58,269 bases of DNA from Bacillus gaemokensis (GCF_001590835.1 NZ_LTAQ01000067.1:162829-221097), one strand, 5' to 3'; positions 1-7,834 are shown, counted from the first letter of the stretch. Numbers and translations are program-made. The notes: generated from the letters alone by a model not told the origin.

Positions 1-395
1 CCTTCCGCATGCGAGGCAAATCCACTGGCAATTGTATCAACTCCTTCCGCATGCGAGTTAGGTCCACTGGCTTGAGTATTATTTCCTTCCGCATGCGAAA
101 AATCTCCACTCGCTATTGTTAGAGAGCCTTCCGCATGCGAGGCAAATCCACTGGCAATTGTATTAGAGCCTTCCGCATGCGAGCCAAATCCACTGGCTTG
201 AGTATTACTTCCTTCCGCATGCGAGCCAAGTCCACCGGCAATTGTATTAAGTCCTTCCGCATGCGAGCCAGCTTCACTGGCTTCGGTATTAACTCCTTCC
301 ACATGCGAGCCAAATCCACTAGCTTCTGTATCAAATCCCTCCGCATGCGACGCTTCTCCATCCGCAACAGTTTGTCTTCCCTCTGCATGGGAACA
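1..395 (-). repeat. 42-nt tandem coding repeats (SHAEG stalk, paralogue 1)
   Basis: A unit of about 42 bases recurs; on the + strand it reads cttccgcatgcga followed by a variable half. In frame it encodes the SHAEG repeat. Near-identity between neighbouring units suggests copy number can change by slippage or recombination. The same repeats keep other frames open and create long false ORFs. Confidence 0.85.
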
Positions 396-617
396 ATCTC
401 CATTTGCTACCGAATTACATCCCTCTACAATGGAGGCAAACCCATTAGCGATCGTATCGCTTCCCACTGCAAAGGAGCACTCCCCAATAGCCTGTGCATT
501 ACACCCTGGTGTAAACGGCGGTCCAGTTGGCCCGGTTGGACCTTGTGCTCCTGTCGGTCCAGCTAAAGGGATCAAACATTGAAGCGGTATATGTGGTCCT
601 TTTTTAAATTTATCCAT
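1..617 (-). CDS. Collagen-like / YadA-head repeat protein, 5' part (paralogue 1)
   Basis: The gene starts at 617 (GAGGTG seven bases upstream) and runs off the left edge, leaving 205 codons. The protein begins MDKFKKGPHIPLQCLIPLAG, then has a short collagen-like Gly-Pro-Thr run, a linker, and repeats of about 14 residues ending SHAEG, with spacers such as TEASG and TIASG. These resemble the YadA/Hia head repeat (left-handed beta-roll). The first 110 or so residues are nearly identical to the complete paralogue at 1466-3205, so the missing C-terminus is probably a Peptidase_G2-like domain too. A surface or exosporium location is inferred from the composition and the SigK-like promoter; no signal peptide is visible. 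Confidence 0.85.
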   Translation of the reverse strand, partial: MDKFKKGPHIPLQCLIPLAGPTGAQGPTGPTGPPFTPGCNAQAIGECSFAVGSDTIANGFASIVEGCNSVANGDCSHAEGRQTVADGEASHAEGFDTEASGFGSHVEGVNTEASEAGSHAEGLNTIAGGLGSHAEGSNTQASGFGSHAEGSNTIASGFASHAEGSLTIASGDFSHAEGNNTQASGPNSHAEGVDTIASGFASHAE

Positions 618-795
618 CTACATTCACCTCTCTTAAATATAAAACCACTTTTCTAAACACATATACCACAGCGTATGAATCTACAAACATACAAGTATAA
701 GAAAAATACCCATGTACACTACATGAAACCGATTAGATTAAGCCTTATTTCACGTTCTGACCATGGATAAATGTATACAGCTCCTATTTCAGCAC
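618..795 (-). repeat. Duplicated upstream block (copy 1)
   Basis: This upstream block is almost identical to 3206-3377. Ribosome site, putative promoter and a further 100 bases are shared, so the two repeat genes arose by duplication of gene plus control region. Confidence 0.85.
669..696 (-). promoter_or_regulatory. SigK-like promoter of paralogue 1
   Basis: On the minus strand, AC (695-696) is followed after 17 bases by CATACGCTG (669-677). The SigK consensus is AC, 16-17 bases, CATAnnnTA, so this is one mismatch away. The predicted start is about 45 bases from the start codon. It is conserved in the second copy. Inference from motif only. Confidence 0.5.
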
Positions 796-1116
796 AAATT
801 GTAATCATAGGTCATAAATACAATAGATTAACAAATCCACGCATATATTTATCAAATAAAAAGCCTCGCCATAAGGCAGAGCGAATGTAAGACTGGATAC
901 ACATAGCAATCTATAGTAACAGCACAAAAGGCTATTATTTCATTTTCATAAAAAAGTTTTTGTAAAAAAACTAGTTAATCTTTTTTTATTTTTTAATTTA
1001 TCAATACTGAAAATTCCCAAGAAAGAATATTAGACAACTACTATGTAGTCATGAGAGAAAAGAATATGACAACCTTTCCTTGTCATACTCTTTTCTAAAA
1101 GGATAAGGGTGTGACA
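796..1116. other. Intergenic stretch with a 16-bp inverted repeat
   Basis: No gene is seen. The only structure is an inverted repeat with one mismatch (arms 1056-1071 and 1081-1096) ending in a T-rich arm directly before the ribosome site of the next gene. It could be a bidirectional terminator or a leader hairpin. Confidence 0.5.
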
Positions 1117-1326
1117 ATGTTGAATAGAAAAAACGATCAAATTGTTATTCATATAATAAAAGGTTCAACAATAAAAAAGTTTTTAATCTTAGACTTAGTT
1201 ACTGGAACAGGAATTTATTATGCAGTCAAATTTATCTCTTCAAGTGTATTAATTGCAATTGTTGGTAGTATCATGGGAACCGAAGGTATTAAAAAAATAC
1301 CTAAATTCAAAAAAAACACAAATTGA
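1117..1326 (+). CDS. Small hydrophobic protein, unknown function
   Basis: This codes 69 residues from ATG 1117 (AAGGGTG five bases upstream); a GTG at 1111 is possible but too close to that site. The N-terminal third is polar and basic. It is followed by two hydrophobic stretches around residues 20-55, probably membrane segments, and a basic tail. I do not recognise the family. A hairpin with arms 1332-1341 and 1357-1366 follows without a strong T-run. It stands alone between the two surface-repeat genes. Confidence 0.55.
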   Translation: MLNRKNDQIVIHIIKGSTIKKFLILDLVTGTGIYYAVKFISSSVLIAIVGSIMGTEGIKKIPKFKKNTN

Positions 1327-1394
1327 AACACATCATGTTTTACACTGTATACATTCAAAACATGATAAATAAAGAGATTAGAACACCCATGATT

Positions 1395-1428
1395 AAAAAA
1401 GAATAAGCTAGCATGAAGCTAGCCCTTT
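1395..1428 (-). terminator. Terminator of the complete SHAEG repeat gene
   Basis: On the minus strand the stem GCTAGC / GCTAGC (1419-1424, 1407-1412) is followed by TTATTCTTTTTT. It lies about 40 bases after the stop codon at 1466. Confidence 0.7.
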
Positions 1429-1465
1429 AGAGAATCCATATAATGATTAGTAATACATTCATTTT

Positions 1466-3205
1466 CTATCGAACTAAAATCAGAATTTGATTTGGTCCCT
1501 TGCGCTTCATAACACGGTATCCATTAGTTGTTGCGGTTGCAACCCCAAAATGATTCGGTTTGCAGTATCCATTAACTTGACATGTTCCGTCATCTCGAAC
1601 AAGAAGTTTCCCTACTAATCCAACAGCCACCCATTCGAGTCTAGCAAGCCGTGAACTACACGGTATATTTGGATTCCAATTTGGATTAATTTTCTTTCGG
1701 ATTTCTACACTTTCTGGTATAATCACATTTCCTTCACTGTCTTTTATCGCTTCCTTCACAACATCTTCATATATCTCTCGGTTCCACTCATCCAATAGAT
1801 ATTTAGCACATTCAGGTTCTTGTGTATCTGCTAATATTCCGGGACGTGAACTCGTAACTCCCAAAATATAATCATCATTTTCAGTAGCTTTTCGTACTTT
1901 TTCACCATCTAATGTAACAAAATATCCAACATCAATTGGTTGACCATCTATCGTTTCAAACATTTCTGCATAGTCGCAGGCTCCAGCAGCAGTTATATAT
2001 CCACTAGCTGTTACCATACTGTCAAAACAAGCGGATCCATCATTTAAAATTTTTGCAACTACACCAGTGGTATCACATGGAACCAAACCATTTACCAAGT
2101 ACCAAGAGAAAGAAAGGTCTACTGCAGGATTAGGACCTCCCAGCTGCCCCATAACATGAACACCCTCTAAACCATTAGCACATGTCTCAACACCTTCTGT
2201 GTGAGAAAAATCCCCATCAGCTATCGTTAGAAACCCTTCCGCATGCGAGATAAATCCACTGGCAGTTGTGATATTTCCTTCTGCATGTGAGGCAACTCCA
2301 CTGGCTTCAGTTTGGACTCCTTCCGCATGCGAGAAATCTCCACTGGCTACTGTATCAGCTCCTTCCGCATGCGAGACAAATCCACTGGCTATCGTGCTCC
2401 CCCCTTCCGCGTGTGAAAAATCCCCACTTGCTTCTGTATCCATCCCTTCCGCATGCGAAATCTGTCCACTCGCAATTGTACGAAATCCTTCCGCGTGTGA
2501 CCTGTCTCCCCTCGCTTCAGTACTATCTCCTTCCGCATGTGAAATACCTCCACTTGCTATCGTGCTTCCCCCTTCCGCATGCGAGATAAATCCACTGGCA
2601 ATTGTAAGAATACCTTCTGCATGCGACCCACCTCCACTGGCAATTGTAGACTCGCCTTCCGCATGTGAGGCAAATCCACTTGCTTCGGTACTATCTCCTT
2701 CAGCGTGTGAAAATTCTCCACTAGCTCGGGTACTTCTCCCTTCTGCATGAGAAGCACTTCCACTGGCAATTGTTCCAAAACCTTCTGCATGGGAATCTAC
2801 CCCACTGGCTACTGTAGAGAGTCCTTCCGCATGTGAACTTTCCCCACTAGCTATTGTTCCACTTCCTTCTGCATGCGAAGAATTCCCACTGGCTTCGGTA
2901 CTACTCCCTTCCGCATGCGAGGCTTCACCATCCGCAATAGTTTCCCTTCCTTCCGCATGTGAACAATCTCCATTCGCTACCGAATTACATCCCTCTACAA
3001 TGGAGGCAAACCCATTAGCAATCGTATCGCTTCCCACTGCAAAGGAGCATTCCCCAATTGCTTGCGCATTACATCCTGGTGTAAACGGTGGTCCGGTTGG
3101 TCCGGTTGGTCCAGTTGGTCCAGTTGGTCCTTGTGCTCCTATCTCTCCAGCTAAAGGGATCAAACATTGAAGCGGTATATGTGGTCCTTTTTTAAATTTA
3201 TCCAT
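1466..3205 (-). CDS. Collagen-like / YadA-head repeat protein with Peptidase_G2-type C-terminus (paralogue 2)
   Basis: This 579-residue protein has an N-terminal leader (1-20), collagen-like GPT triplets (about 25-40), a Cys-containing linker, 18 SHAEG repeats plus one SHTEG (about 75-345), and a C-terminal region with CDYAEMFE at the start of its last 200 residues. That last part resembles Peptidase_G2 (IMC autoproteolytic cleavage) domains of phage and Bacillus fibre-like proteins, where it trims a trimeric fibre after folding. I infer a trimeric, self-cleaving fibre on spore or phage-like structures; no signal peptide or anchor is visible. GAGGTG lies seven bases before ATG 3205. The head is nearly identical to the truncated copy at 1-617. 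Confidence 0.85.
   Translation of the reverse strand: MDKFKKGPHIPLQCLIPLAGEIGAQGPTGPTGPTGPTGPPFTPGCNAQAIGECSFAVGSDTIANGFASIVEGCNSVANGDCSHAEGRETIADGEASHAEGSSTEASGNSSHAEGSGTIASGESSHAEGLSTVASGVDSHAEGFGTIASGSASHAEGRSTRASGEFSHAEGDSTEASGFASHAEGESTIASGGGSHAEGILTIASGFISHAEGGSTIASGGISHAEGDSTEARGDRSHAEGFRTIASGQISHAEGMDTEASGDFSHAEGGSTIASGFVSHAEGADTVASGDFSHAEGVQTEASGVASHAEGNITTASGFISHAEGFLTIADGDFSHTEGVETCANGLEGVHVMGQLGGPNPAVDLSFSWYLVNGLVPCDTTGVVAKILNDGSACFDSMVTASGYITAAGACDYAEMFETIDGQPIDVGYFVTLDGEKVRKATENDDYILGVTSSRPGILADTQEPECAKYLLDEWNREIYEDVVKEAIKDSEGNVIIPESVEIRKKINPNWNPNIPCSSRLARLEWVAVGLVGKLLVRDDGTCQVNGYCKPNHFGVATATTNGYRVMKRKGPNQILILVR
2180..2965 (-). repeat. 42-nt tandem coding repeats (SHAEG stalk, paralogue 2)
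   Basis: About 19 units of 42 bases encode the 14-residue SHAEG repeat. Unit pairs differ mainly at the spacer triplet (TIASG, TEASG, TVASG). Confidence 0.85.
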
Positions 3206-3377
3206 CTACATTCACCTCGCTTAAATATAAAACCACTTTTCTAAACACATATACCACAGCGTATGAATCTATAAGCCTACAAGTATAAGAAAAATACCCA
3301 TGTACGCTACATGAAACCGATTAGATTAAGCCTTATTTCACGTTCTGACTATGGGTAAATGTATACAGCTCCTATTT
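3206..3377 (-). repeat. Duplicated upstream block (copy 2)
   Basis: Nearly identical to 618-795; the identity ends near 3377, which marks the edge of the duplication. Confidence 0.85.
3257..3284 (-). promoter_or_regulatory. SigK-like promoter of paralogue 2
   Basis: AC (3283-3284), 17 bases, CATACGCTG (3257-3265) on the minus strand. The spacing is the same as in the other copy, although the spacer between them has base changes. Confidence 0.5.
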
Positions 3378-3615
3378 CCATTTTGGAATTGCTCATAAAT
3401 TTTCACTTCGTTAGAAAATCTGTTAGAAGTTTTGAGAGAAGATTTCTCTCTACTAAAAAACTTCTTTGCGTATTCCTTTGCCATTCACCCATCTCACGAT
3501 AATCTCTTTTTAATTTTTTAATTACTGTAATTAGTTTCTTTACGACTTTGTAAATCTTTTTATTTAAATGTACAATTGTATAAAAGCTCTCACATTTTGA
3601 ATCGAGGTGACAATC

Positions 3616-3822
3616 ATGAGAAGTTTTGGTTCATTAGTAACCTCTACTATCTGTTCAGTAATCCTTATAATTTGGAATACTTATTCCTTCTATGACAAAT
3701 TCACAACAGGAAATACATATTTTTGGATTAGCGGCATCATAGCTGCGATATTCCTTCTATTCTTTATCAGAGACATGCAAGATCTCATCAAGAAAAACTA
3801 TAAAACTTCAGAATCAAAATAA
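3616..3822 (+). CDS. Small two-helix membrane protein
   Basis: This codes 68 residues from ATG 3616, with GAGGTG seven bases upstream; the GTG at 3607 lies inside that ribosome site. Two hydrophobic segments (about 5-25 and 33-52) are separated by a short loop, with a charged C-terminal tail (IRDMQDLIKKN). It is probably an integral membrane protein. I do not recognise the family. Confidence 0.6.
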   Translation: MRSFGSLVTSTICSVILIIWNTYSFYDKFTTGNTYFWISGIIAAIFLLFFIRDMQDLIKKNYKTSESK

Positions 3823-3855
3823 GGATTCTTCATTGGTTCCTTTTTCTATGAAAAA

Positions 3856-3887
3856 TAAAAAAGCAGAAGGTTCACTTCTGCTTTTAC
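3856..3887. terminator. Bidirectional terminator
   Basis: Perfect stem aaaagcagaag (3859-3869) with cttctgctttt (3875-3885) and a 5-base loop. It serves the small membrane gene on the left and the acetyltransferase on the right, whose stop codon lies inside the stem. Confidence 0.85.
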
Positions 3888-4312
3888 TGTAGTTTTAAAT
3901 GTAATATTGGATAAGGACGACCTGAATCGTCTGTTGGTTGCTCGCTGACAATCGAAAAACCATTTTTCAGGTAGAACTTTTTCGCATTTTCATTATCTTT
4001 ATTCACATCAACAGTCTTTACCCCGAAATTGTTAATTAATAGTTGAATAATTTGTTTTCCGTATCCTTTTCCAATTTCATTAGGATCTAAAAATAACATC
4101 TCTAAGTGATTTTGATTTATAGCTGAAAATCCAATTAATGAGTTCTCAACATACCAAATTCGTACATCAAGATGAGGAAAATACAAGGGGATTTCTCTTT
4201 TAATTTCCTGTTTATCGTCGAAACTTAAAAAACTATGAGTAGCTGTTACAGATTTTTCCCATAGGTTTAAAATAATATTATAGTCATTAGTCGTTGCTTT
4301 TCTGTTTTGCAT
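3884..4312 (-). CDS. GNAT N-acetyltransferase, YjaB-like
   Basis: This 142-residue single-domain GNAT acetyltransferase has an acetyl-CoA binding motif around LDPNEIGKGYGKQII and a C-terminal YPILHL. The middle and end (LWEKSVTATHSFLS, FLDPNEIGKGYG, DDSGRPYPIL) recall E. coli YjaB as I remember it, which suggests a small-molecule or protein acetyltransferase; the substrate is unknown. AGGAGG precedes the start by about seven bases. It is monocistronic, ending in the bidirectional terminator. Confidence 0.85.
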   Translation of the reverse strand: MQNRKATTNDYNIILNLWEKSVTATHSFLSFDDKQEIKREIPLYFPHLDVRIWYVENSLIGFSAINQNHLEMLFLDPNEIGKGYGKQIIQLLINNFGVKTVDVNKDNENAKKFYLKNGFSIVSEQPTDDSGRPYPILHLKLQ

Positions 4313-4599
4313 AAATAACCCTCCTTTTCTTTTTTACCACGCTCCTTTCTATTGTTTATTTAATGATCTTTTTTGTATAGCTCCAACTCATATATGATTT
4401 CACATTTTCACTCTTTTCAATTTTAATTAGCTATATTACCATCAATTCGGCATAATTAAATTTTTAATATCATTATATCTGTTTTATTTTCCTATTTTCA
4501 AATAAAGCAGTACATTTTTTCAAATAAAAAATGTTATTTAGTGACTTTATTGTTTGTTGAATCCCTGTATTCAATATGGAATTTAAGTTTTAAACAACT
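4313..4599. other. AT-rich intergenic region
   Basis: I see no gene or convincing motif in this stretch upstream of the acetyltransferase gene. Confidence 0.5.
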
Positions 4600-4656
4600 T
4601 TAAAAAACTTCCCATAAGAATACTAAAAGCCACGCTAATCCATTCCTGTTTAACAT
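4600..4656 (-). CDS. Tiny hydrophobic peptide (18 aa)
   Basis: It reads MLNRNGLAWLLVFLWEVF. A good ribosome site (GGGGTG, eight bases before ATG 4656) sits in the short gap after the 25-residue peptide gene at 4671-4748, so the two look like a mini-operon. It could span or lie on the membrane. No homology can be claimed; the strong ribosome site is the main support. Confidence 0.4.
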   Translation of the reverse strand: MLNRNGLAWLLVFLWEVF

Positions 4657-4670
4657 GATCCTCTCACCCC

Positions 4671-4748
4671 TTATTTTTCCCTTAGCCACAAATAAGACGC
4701 TATACCGATCACAGCAGCGCCTAGGATAATTGATATTATTTTAATCAT
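4671..4748 (-). CDS. Tiny single-helix membrane peptide (25 aa)
   Basis: It starts MIKIISIILGAAVIGIASYL and ends with a charged WLREK tail, a typical one-helix membrane peptide. AAAAGG lies about eight bases upstream of ATG 4748. It is followed after 14 bases by a second tiny hydrophobic peptide. Upstream, a reading frame without a start codon (about 4747-4880) looks like a gene remnant. Confidence 0.45.
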   Translation of the reverse strand: MIKIISIILGAAVIGIASYLWLREK

Positions 4749-4974
4749 TTCCGAAACCTTTTCAACTTGTTCATCACTTTCTCGTCCTTCTTCAGAATAT
4801 ATTCTCTTTTTGTATCAACAACTTCATAAGGTCCCTTTGATTTATGAGTTCTATTTACTTTTAGCCCCTTACAATAATGTCACATTTACGTAAGGTAATT
4901 AGATAGTTCATTTATTTTTTCAATGTAATAATAGATGTATAAGAAATCATAATAAATTTTTAGAGGTGAAACAC

Positions 4975-5292
4975 ATGAAAGGAAACAATGTCTTATCTTC
5001 TTTAAGTTACTTTAGTATCTTTTTTGCACCATTTCTATTGCCAATCATTATTTATTTCGTAGCAGAAGAAGAGGTTAAATGTCATGCGAAAAAAGCACTT
5101 TGGACACACCTTATTCCCTATGTAACTATATTTATTGGTTTTCTAGTATCTGGAGCACTGAGCTTTAGTACATTAACTGAAAACACAATAGGAATTTCTC
5201 TAATAGGAACCTTTGTTATCGCTTTTGCAGCAAGTATTTACTATTTCATTTGGAATATTGTAAAAGGTGTTAAAGTATTAAAAGAAATATAA
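4975..5292 (+). CDS. DUF4870-type membrane protein
   Basis: This 105-residue protein has three or four hydrophobic segments, an N-terminal LSYFSIFFAPFLLPIIIY and a conserved charged loop (EEEVKCHAKKALWTHL), matching the DUF4870 (Tic20-like) family of small bacterial membrane proteins. Its function is not established. The start is ATG 4975 with GAGGTG six bases upstream, rather than the GTG at 4966 inside that site. A strong terminator follows. Confidence 0.7.
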   Translation: MKGNNVLSSLSYFSIFFAPFLLPIIIYFVAEEEVKCHAKKALWTHLIPYVTIFIGFLVSGALSFSTLTENTIGISLIGTFVIAFAASIYYFIWNIVKGVKVLKEI

Positions 5293-5301
5293 TAAAAAGC
5301 C

Positions 5302-5328
5302 AAACTAAATATTTAGTTTGTTTTTTTA
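5302..5328 (+). terminator. Terminator after the DUF4870 gene
   Basis: Palindrome aaactaaatatttagttt (5302-5319) followed by GTTTTTTT. Confidence 0.85.
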
Positions 5329-5396
5329 ATTTCACCTTAAATATCATGCTCATCCACCACCATCACTTTCTATCCAAATGTTCATTTTGTCCAATA

Positions 5397-5429
5397 AAAG
5401 AGAGCACCCATATAATAGATGCTCTTTTG
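5397..5429 (+). terminator. Terminator-like hairpin
   Basis: Arms agagca (5401-5406) and tgctct (5420-5425), then TTTTGTG. It lies just upstream of the 31-residue peptide gene, with no gene directly before it. Confidence 0.45.
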
Positions 5430-5551
5430 TGAAAGGAGCTTTAAGCCTCGCTATAACCATGAAAACTTGTCCCACACTCCAATATATGCTTGTCCTTCAC
5501 AAAAGGTGCATTTATGTATTAAACTACTCCTATATCCTAAGGAGGAATCCA

Positions 5552-5647
5552 ATGTTTAATTTTCGTGCAATACTACTCATTTTGTTTTTCCTGTTATTTA
5601 TATATGGTTTAATCATTCTAGCACTAACCTTCTCAACAGGAGGATAA
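5552..5647 (+). CDS. Small single-span membrane peptide (31 aa)
   Basis: The peptide starts MFNFRAILLILFFLLFIYGL and ends STGG. A near-perfect ribosome site (AAGGAGG) sits seven bases before ATG 5552. One membrane helix spans about residues 6-26. Function unknown; it resembles the many one-helix peptides of Bacillus. Confidence 0.6.
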   Translation: MFNFRAILLILFFLLFIYGLIILALTFSTGG

Positions 5648-5816
5648 TTCATCATTAATATTTTTCACCTTTTTAATACAAGCTATTTATTAAAAGAAGT
5701 CAATAGCTTAACGTTGATTTCATTATCAAAATTCCCCTTTTTTGTTGGGATTTTGTCGATGTTTTTAATAAAAACTCGATCTAATAACATTTAATTTTAA
5801 TTTACGGATTTTTTAA

Positions 5817-5832
5817 TATGCAAAAATGCATT
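5817..5832 (+). promoter_or_regulatory. Near-consensus PlcR box
   Basis: The 16-mer TATGCAAAAATGCATT matches the PlcR consensus TATGnAnnnnTnCATA at all fixed positions but the last. It lies 10 bases upstream of a SigA-type promoter and 102 bases upstream of a secreted-protein gene, the usual setting of PlcR targets in the B. cereus group. Confidence 0.5.
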
Positions 5833-5842
5833 AAGTTTATAG

Positions 5843-5871
5843 TTGATAATCACCTTAGTTGTAACTATAAT
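5843..5871 (+). promoter_or_regulatory. SigA-type promoter of the secreted-protein gene
   Basis: TTGATA (5843-5848), 17 bases, TATAAT (5866-5871). It is well placed for the gene at 5935. Confidence 0.65.
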
Positions 5872-5934
5872 GATTACAGGTTGACAAACACAAATTCCAA
5901 CCTTCAAATACAGCATGAATGGAGATGTTATGAA

Positions 5935-6594
5935 ATGAATATGAAAAAAGTAGTTTTAGCTGGTGCATTAGGATTTGCAGCACTTGCAGGTACAAATTTA
6001 CCAGGTTTAGAAGTAACGAAAGCTAGTGCAGCTTCTGTTGAATCGAACACAACAACAATTGAAGGTCGTGTAGTTGAAGTTACAGAAAATGCATTTTATA
6101 TTGAATCAAAAGAATATAATGATAACTTAGATAATCTTGTTAGAATAGAAGTAGATTTTAACCCCAATGTAAAAGTAGGAGATCAAGTAAAAGCTACTGG
6201 ATTCATGTGGAGAAATTTCAGTACATTTATGACCGCAACTACTGTTGAACAGGTACAAGATAATAAATCGTTAACTCCAGGAATTCATTATGATAAACAA
6301 GGAAAACCAGATTTTGCAATTGGAACGATTACAAAACAATATAAGTTTACTTATGACACAAATGAATCACAAGACTTTGTGATTGTAACATACCCAAATA
6401 AAGAAGGAAAAGCTCTTACAGTACACGTTGCTTTATCATCAAACAATAAATTTAATGTTGGTGACACAGTAAAAGTTAAAAACATCTTAGAATGGATAAG
6501 ATCTGATCACTTCGAAACAGACGAAATAAATATGGAAAAAATGAATGAAACTAAAACACCAACTGTACAAGATGATCGCTGGATTTGGTCTTAA
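5935..6594 (+). CDS. Secreted protein with two OB-like repeats, unknown function
   Basis: The start is ATG 5935 (or 5941), with GGAG about 10 bases upstream; the longer frame has no ribosome site. Of 219 residues the first 30 form a signal peptide: MNMKK, a hydrophobic core, then AAS. The mature part holds two similar beta-rich halves (about 38-95 and 115-195), each ending in VGDxVK followed by an aromatic stretch, like OB-fold domains. No catalytic motif is seen. The promoter lies just downstream of a PlcR-like box, so it may be part of the secreted virulence regulon; this is inference. Confidence 0.7.
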   Translation: MNMKKVVLAGALGFAALAGTNLPGLEVTKASAASVESNTTTIEGRVVEVTENAFYIESKEYNDNLDNLVRIEVDFNPNVKVGDQVKATGFMWRNFSTFMTATTVEQVQDNKSLTPGIHYDKQGKPDFAIGTITKQYKFTYDTNESQDFVIVTYPNKEGKALTVHVALSSNNKFNVGDTVKVKNILEWIRSDHFETDEINMEKMNETKTPTVQDDRWIWS

Positions 6595-6663
6595 TCCAAA
6601 ATTAAATCCGCGTGAATCTTAAATAGAAGCCAATCTCCTTTAAAATAAATATATAGACCAATA

Positions 6664-6695
6664 AAAACCTTGTAGAAGTACTACAAGGTTTTTTG
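6664..6695 (+). terminator. Terminator after the secreted-protein gene
   Basis: Stem aaaaccttgtag (6664-6675) with ctacaaggtttt (6681-6692), 5-base loop, T-run after it. Confidence 0.9.
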
Positions 6696-6774
6696 ATTTC
6701 TTATTAAAATTTGACTACTCCATAAGGATAATCTCATTTCTTCATTATTTTCTTTCTAACAAAAACTCTTATAA

Positions 6775-6957
6775 TCAAATCATCCTTAATGAAATAGCGA
6801 TTAATGGGATTACATTTTTCTTCTTATAATAGTAATGGTCCTTCTTCATCGATAACTCATTATAGATAAGGCTGTCTTTTAACTTATCTCCATTTAGGTA
6901 TTTCATCTTAATGATCTCAGCTTCGTCATAATCCAAAACGTATTTTAATTTCTCCCC
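6775..6957 (-). pseudogene. Remnant of ArpU-type phage late regulator (C-terminal part)
   Basis: In one minus frame the DNA reads LDYDEAEIIKMKYLNGDKLK ending at TGA 6775-6777. The arrangement (aliphatic-Lys-Tyr-Leu, then a YNELSMKKDHYYY helix and a hydrophobic end) is that of the C-terminal sigma-like helix-turn-helix of ArpU-family phage regulators. There is no N-terminal half: the frame is closed just upstream, where a different remnant (6958-7032) abuts it. Decayed prophage gene. Confidence 0.55.
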
Positions 6958-7032
6958 TTAGAGATACGATCGAGCCGAGCAGTTAACTTTTGCTAGCTGT
7001 TCTTTTGATATTACAACTTTCACATAAGGGCT
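6958..7032 (-). pseudogene. Fragment of the EQLAK-NCS micro-ORF family (copy R1)
   Basis: The minus frame reads SPYVKVVISKEQLAKVNCSA and soon meets TAA at 6958. The core EQLAKVNCS is shared with three more copies at 8800-9367. The core DNA is palindromic, so on the + strand it looks like a terminator hairpin (6977-7006). There is no start codon; remnant. Confidence 0.45.
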
Positions 7033-7094
7033 AATACATAAACGATTTTACTGAAATCGCATATTATATTAGTAAATACACCTTCAATATTACC

Positions 7095-7125
7095 AAAAGG
7101 CGATTTGGCGATAATCGCCTTTTTA
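7095..7125 (+). terminator. Terminator-like hairpin
   Basis: Stem aaaaggcgatt (7095-7105) with aatcgcctttt (7113-7123) and a following T-run. No gene directly upstream; probably left from a lost phage gene. Confidence 0.6.
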
Positions 7126-7177
7126 TTGATAGAAAATATACAAATTGTGAAATAATATCATTTAGGAGCTGATTTGC

Positions 7178-7372
7178 ATGACAAAAGTACCTATTGTATT
7201 CACTGTTCCTCCTAATTCTAAAGTTACAGTTACATTTTTTTCACGTTGTAATGAGGAAATTACAAGGGTATCTTTAATTAACCAAATGCTTAAGCCTCAA
7301 CGTCAGGCCCTCACCGAATATCCAGATTACAGAAGATATGAAACTGAAGTACAATCATTATCAAATTGTTAA
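7178..7372 (+). CDS. Small hypothetical protein
   Basis: This codes 64 residues from ATG 7178, with AGGAG nine bases upstream. The N-terminal half is beta-like (VPIVFTVPPNSKVTVTFFSR), followed by a charged helical half. I do not recognise it. It sits among decayed prophage genes and may itself be a leftover; only the ribosome site and the intact frame support it. Confidence 0.4.
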   Translation: MTKVPIVFTVPPNSKVTVTFFSRCNEEITRVSLINQMLKPQRQALTEYPDYRRYETEVQSLSNC

Positions 7373-7384
7373 TCGTACAAGCTA

Positions 7385-7690
7385 CTACACAATTACCCTA
7401 GGTGACTGGGGCTTTATTTCATTTAAAATGAAATTTTTGTTATACTCATCCAATGTAATAAAGCCACCGTATTTTTCCACATGCTTTAGAAGAATAAATT
7501 GTAAATGTGGATACTTGTACGCAAACATTTTCTTCTTCACATTGAACGTTTCTGTGACCACACCTTTGATATCGATTACTTCCACATCACCATTTGGCAA
7601 ATAGACTATGAAGTCCGCTATATATGCAATTATGAGTTGTTGTACTCCTGTTTTTCTAAAAAAACATAAATTGATCTCAACGATTAGCAA
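7385..7690 (-). pseudogene. DUF1064-type phage nuclease-like protein, N-terminally truncated
   Basis: The reading frame contains ADFIVYLPNGDVEVIDIKGV, then KKKMFAYKYPHLQFILLKHV, matching the core of phage DUF1064 proteins (a PD-(D/E)xK-like fold, with D and DIKG as likely active-site region). About 25 residues in front look scrambled and the expected N-terminal half is missing. The only upstream start is a TTG without ribosome site. I therefore call it a broken prophage gene, on the same strand as the other remnants. Confidence 0.65.
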
Positions 7691-7801
7691 GTAGTTTTAA
7701 GAAGCTATCTATTTTTTCGTATAAGACGTTTTATTTCACATATACTACCTATGAACCTGTTTACCAATACGAGTCATTTTGGTGTTTTGAATTTTCCTTC
7801 T

Positions 7802-7834
7802 TGGGATAAGCATTTTTGCTTATCCCATTTTGTT
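7802..7834 (+). terminator. Perfect orphan terminator hairpin
   Basis: Stem tgggataagca (7802-7812) with tgcttatccca (7817-7827), loop TTTT, then TTTTG. No intact gene lies upstream on either strand. Confidence 0.7.

Noticed and set aside
135-566. Long open frame on the + strand in the repeat region, and similar ones at 2268-2750
   Set aside because: They are frame shadows of the minus-strand repeat gene; no ribosome site and repetitive MRAKSTG-type translation.
1-3000. Regular 42-base spacing resembling a CRISPR array
   Set aside because: The units are in frame, encode SHAEG repeats in one long reading frame and have no unique spacers.
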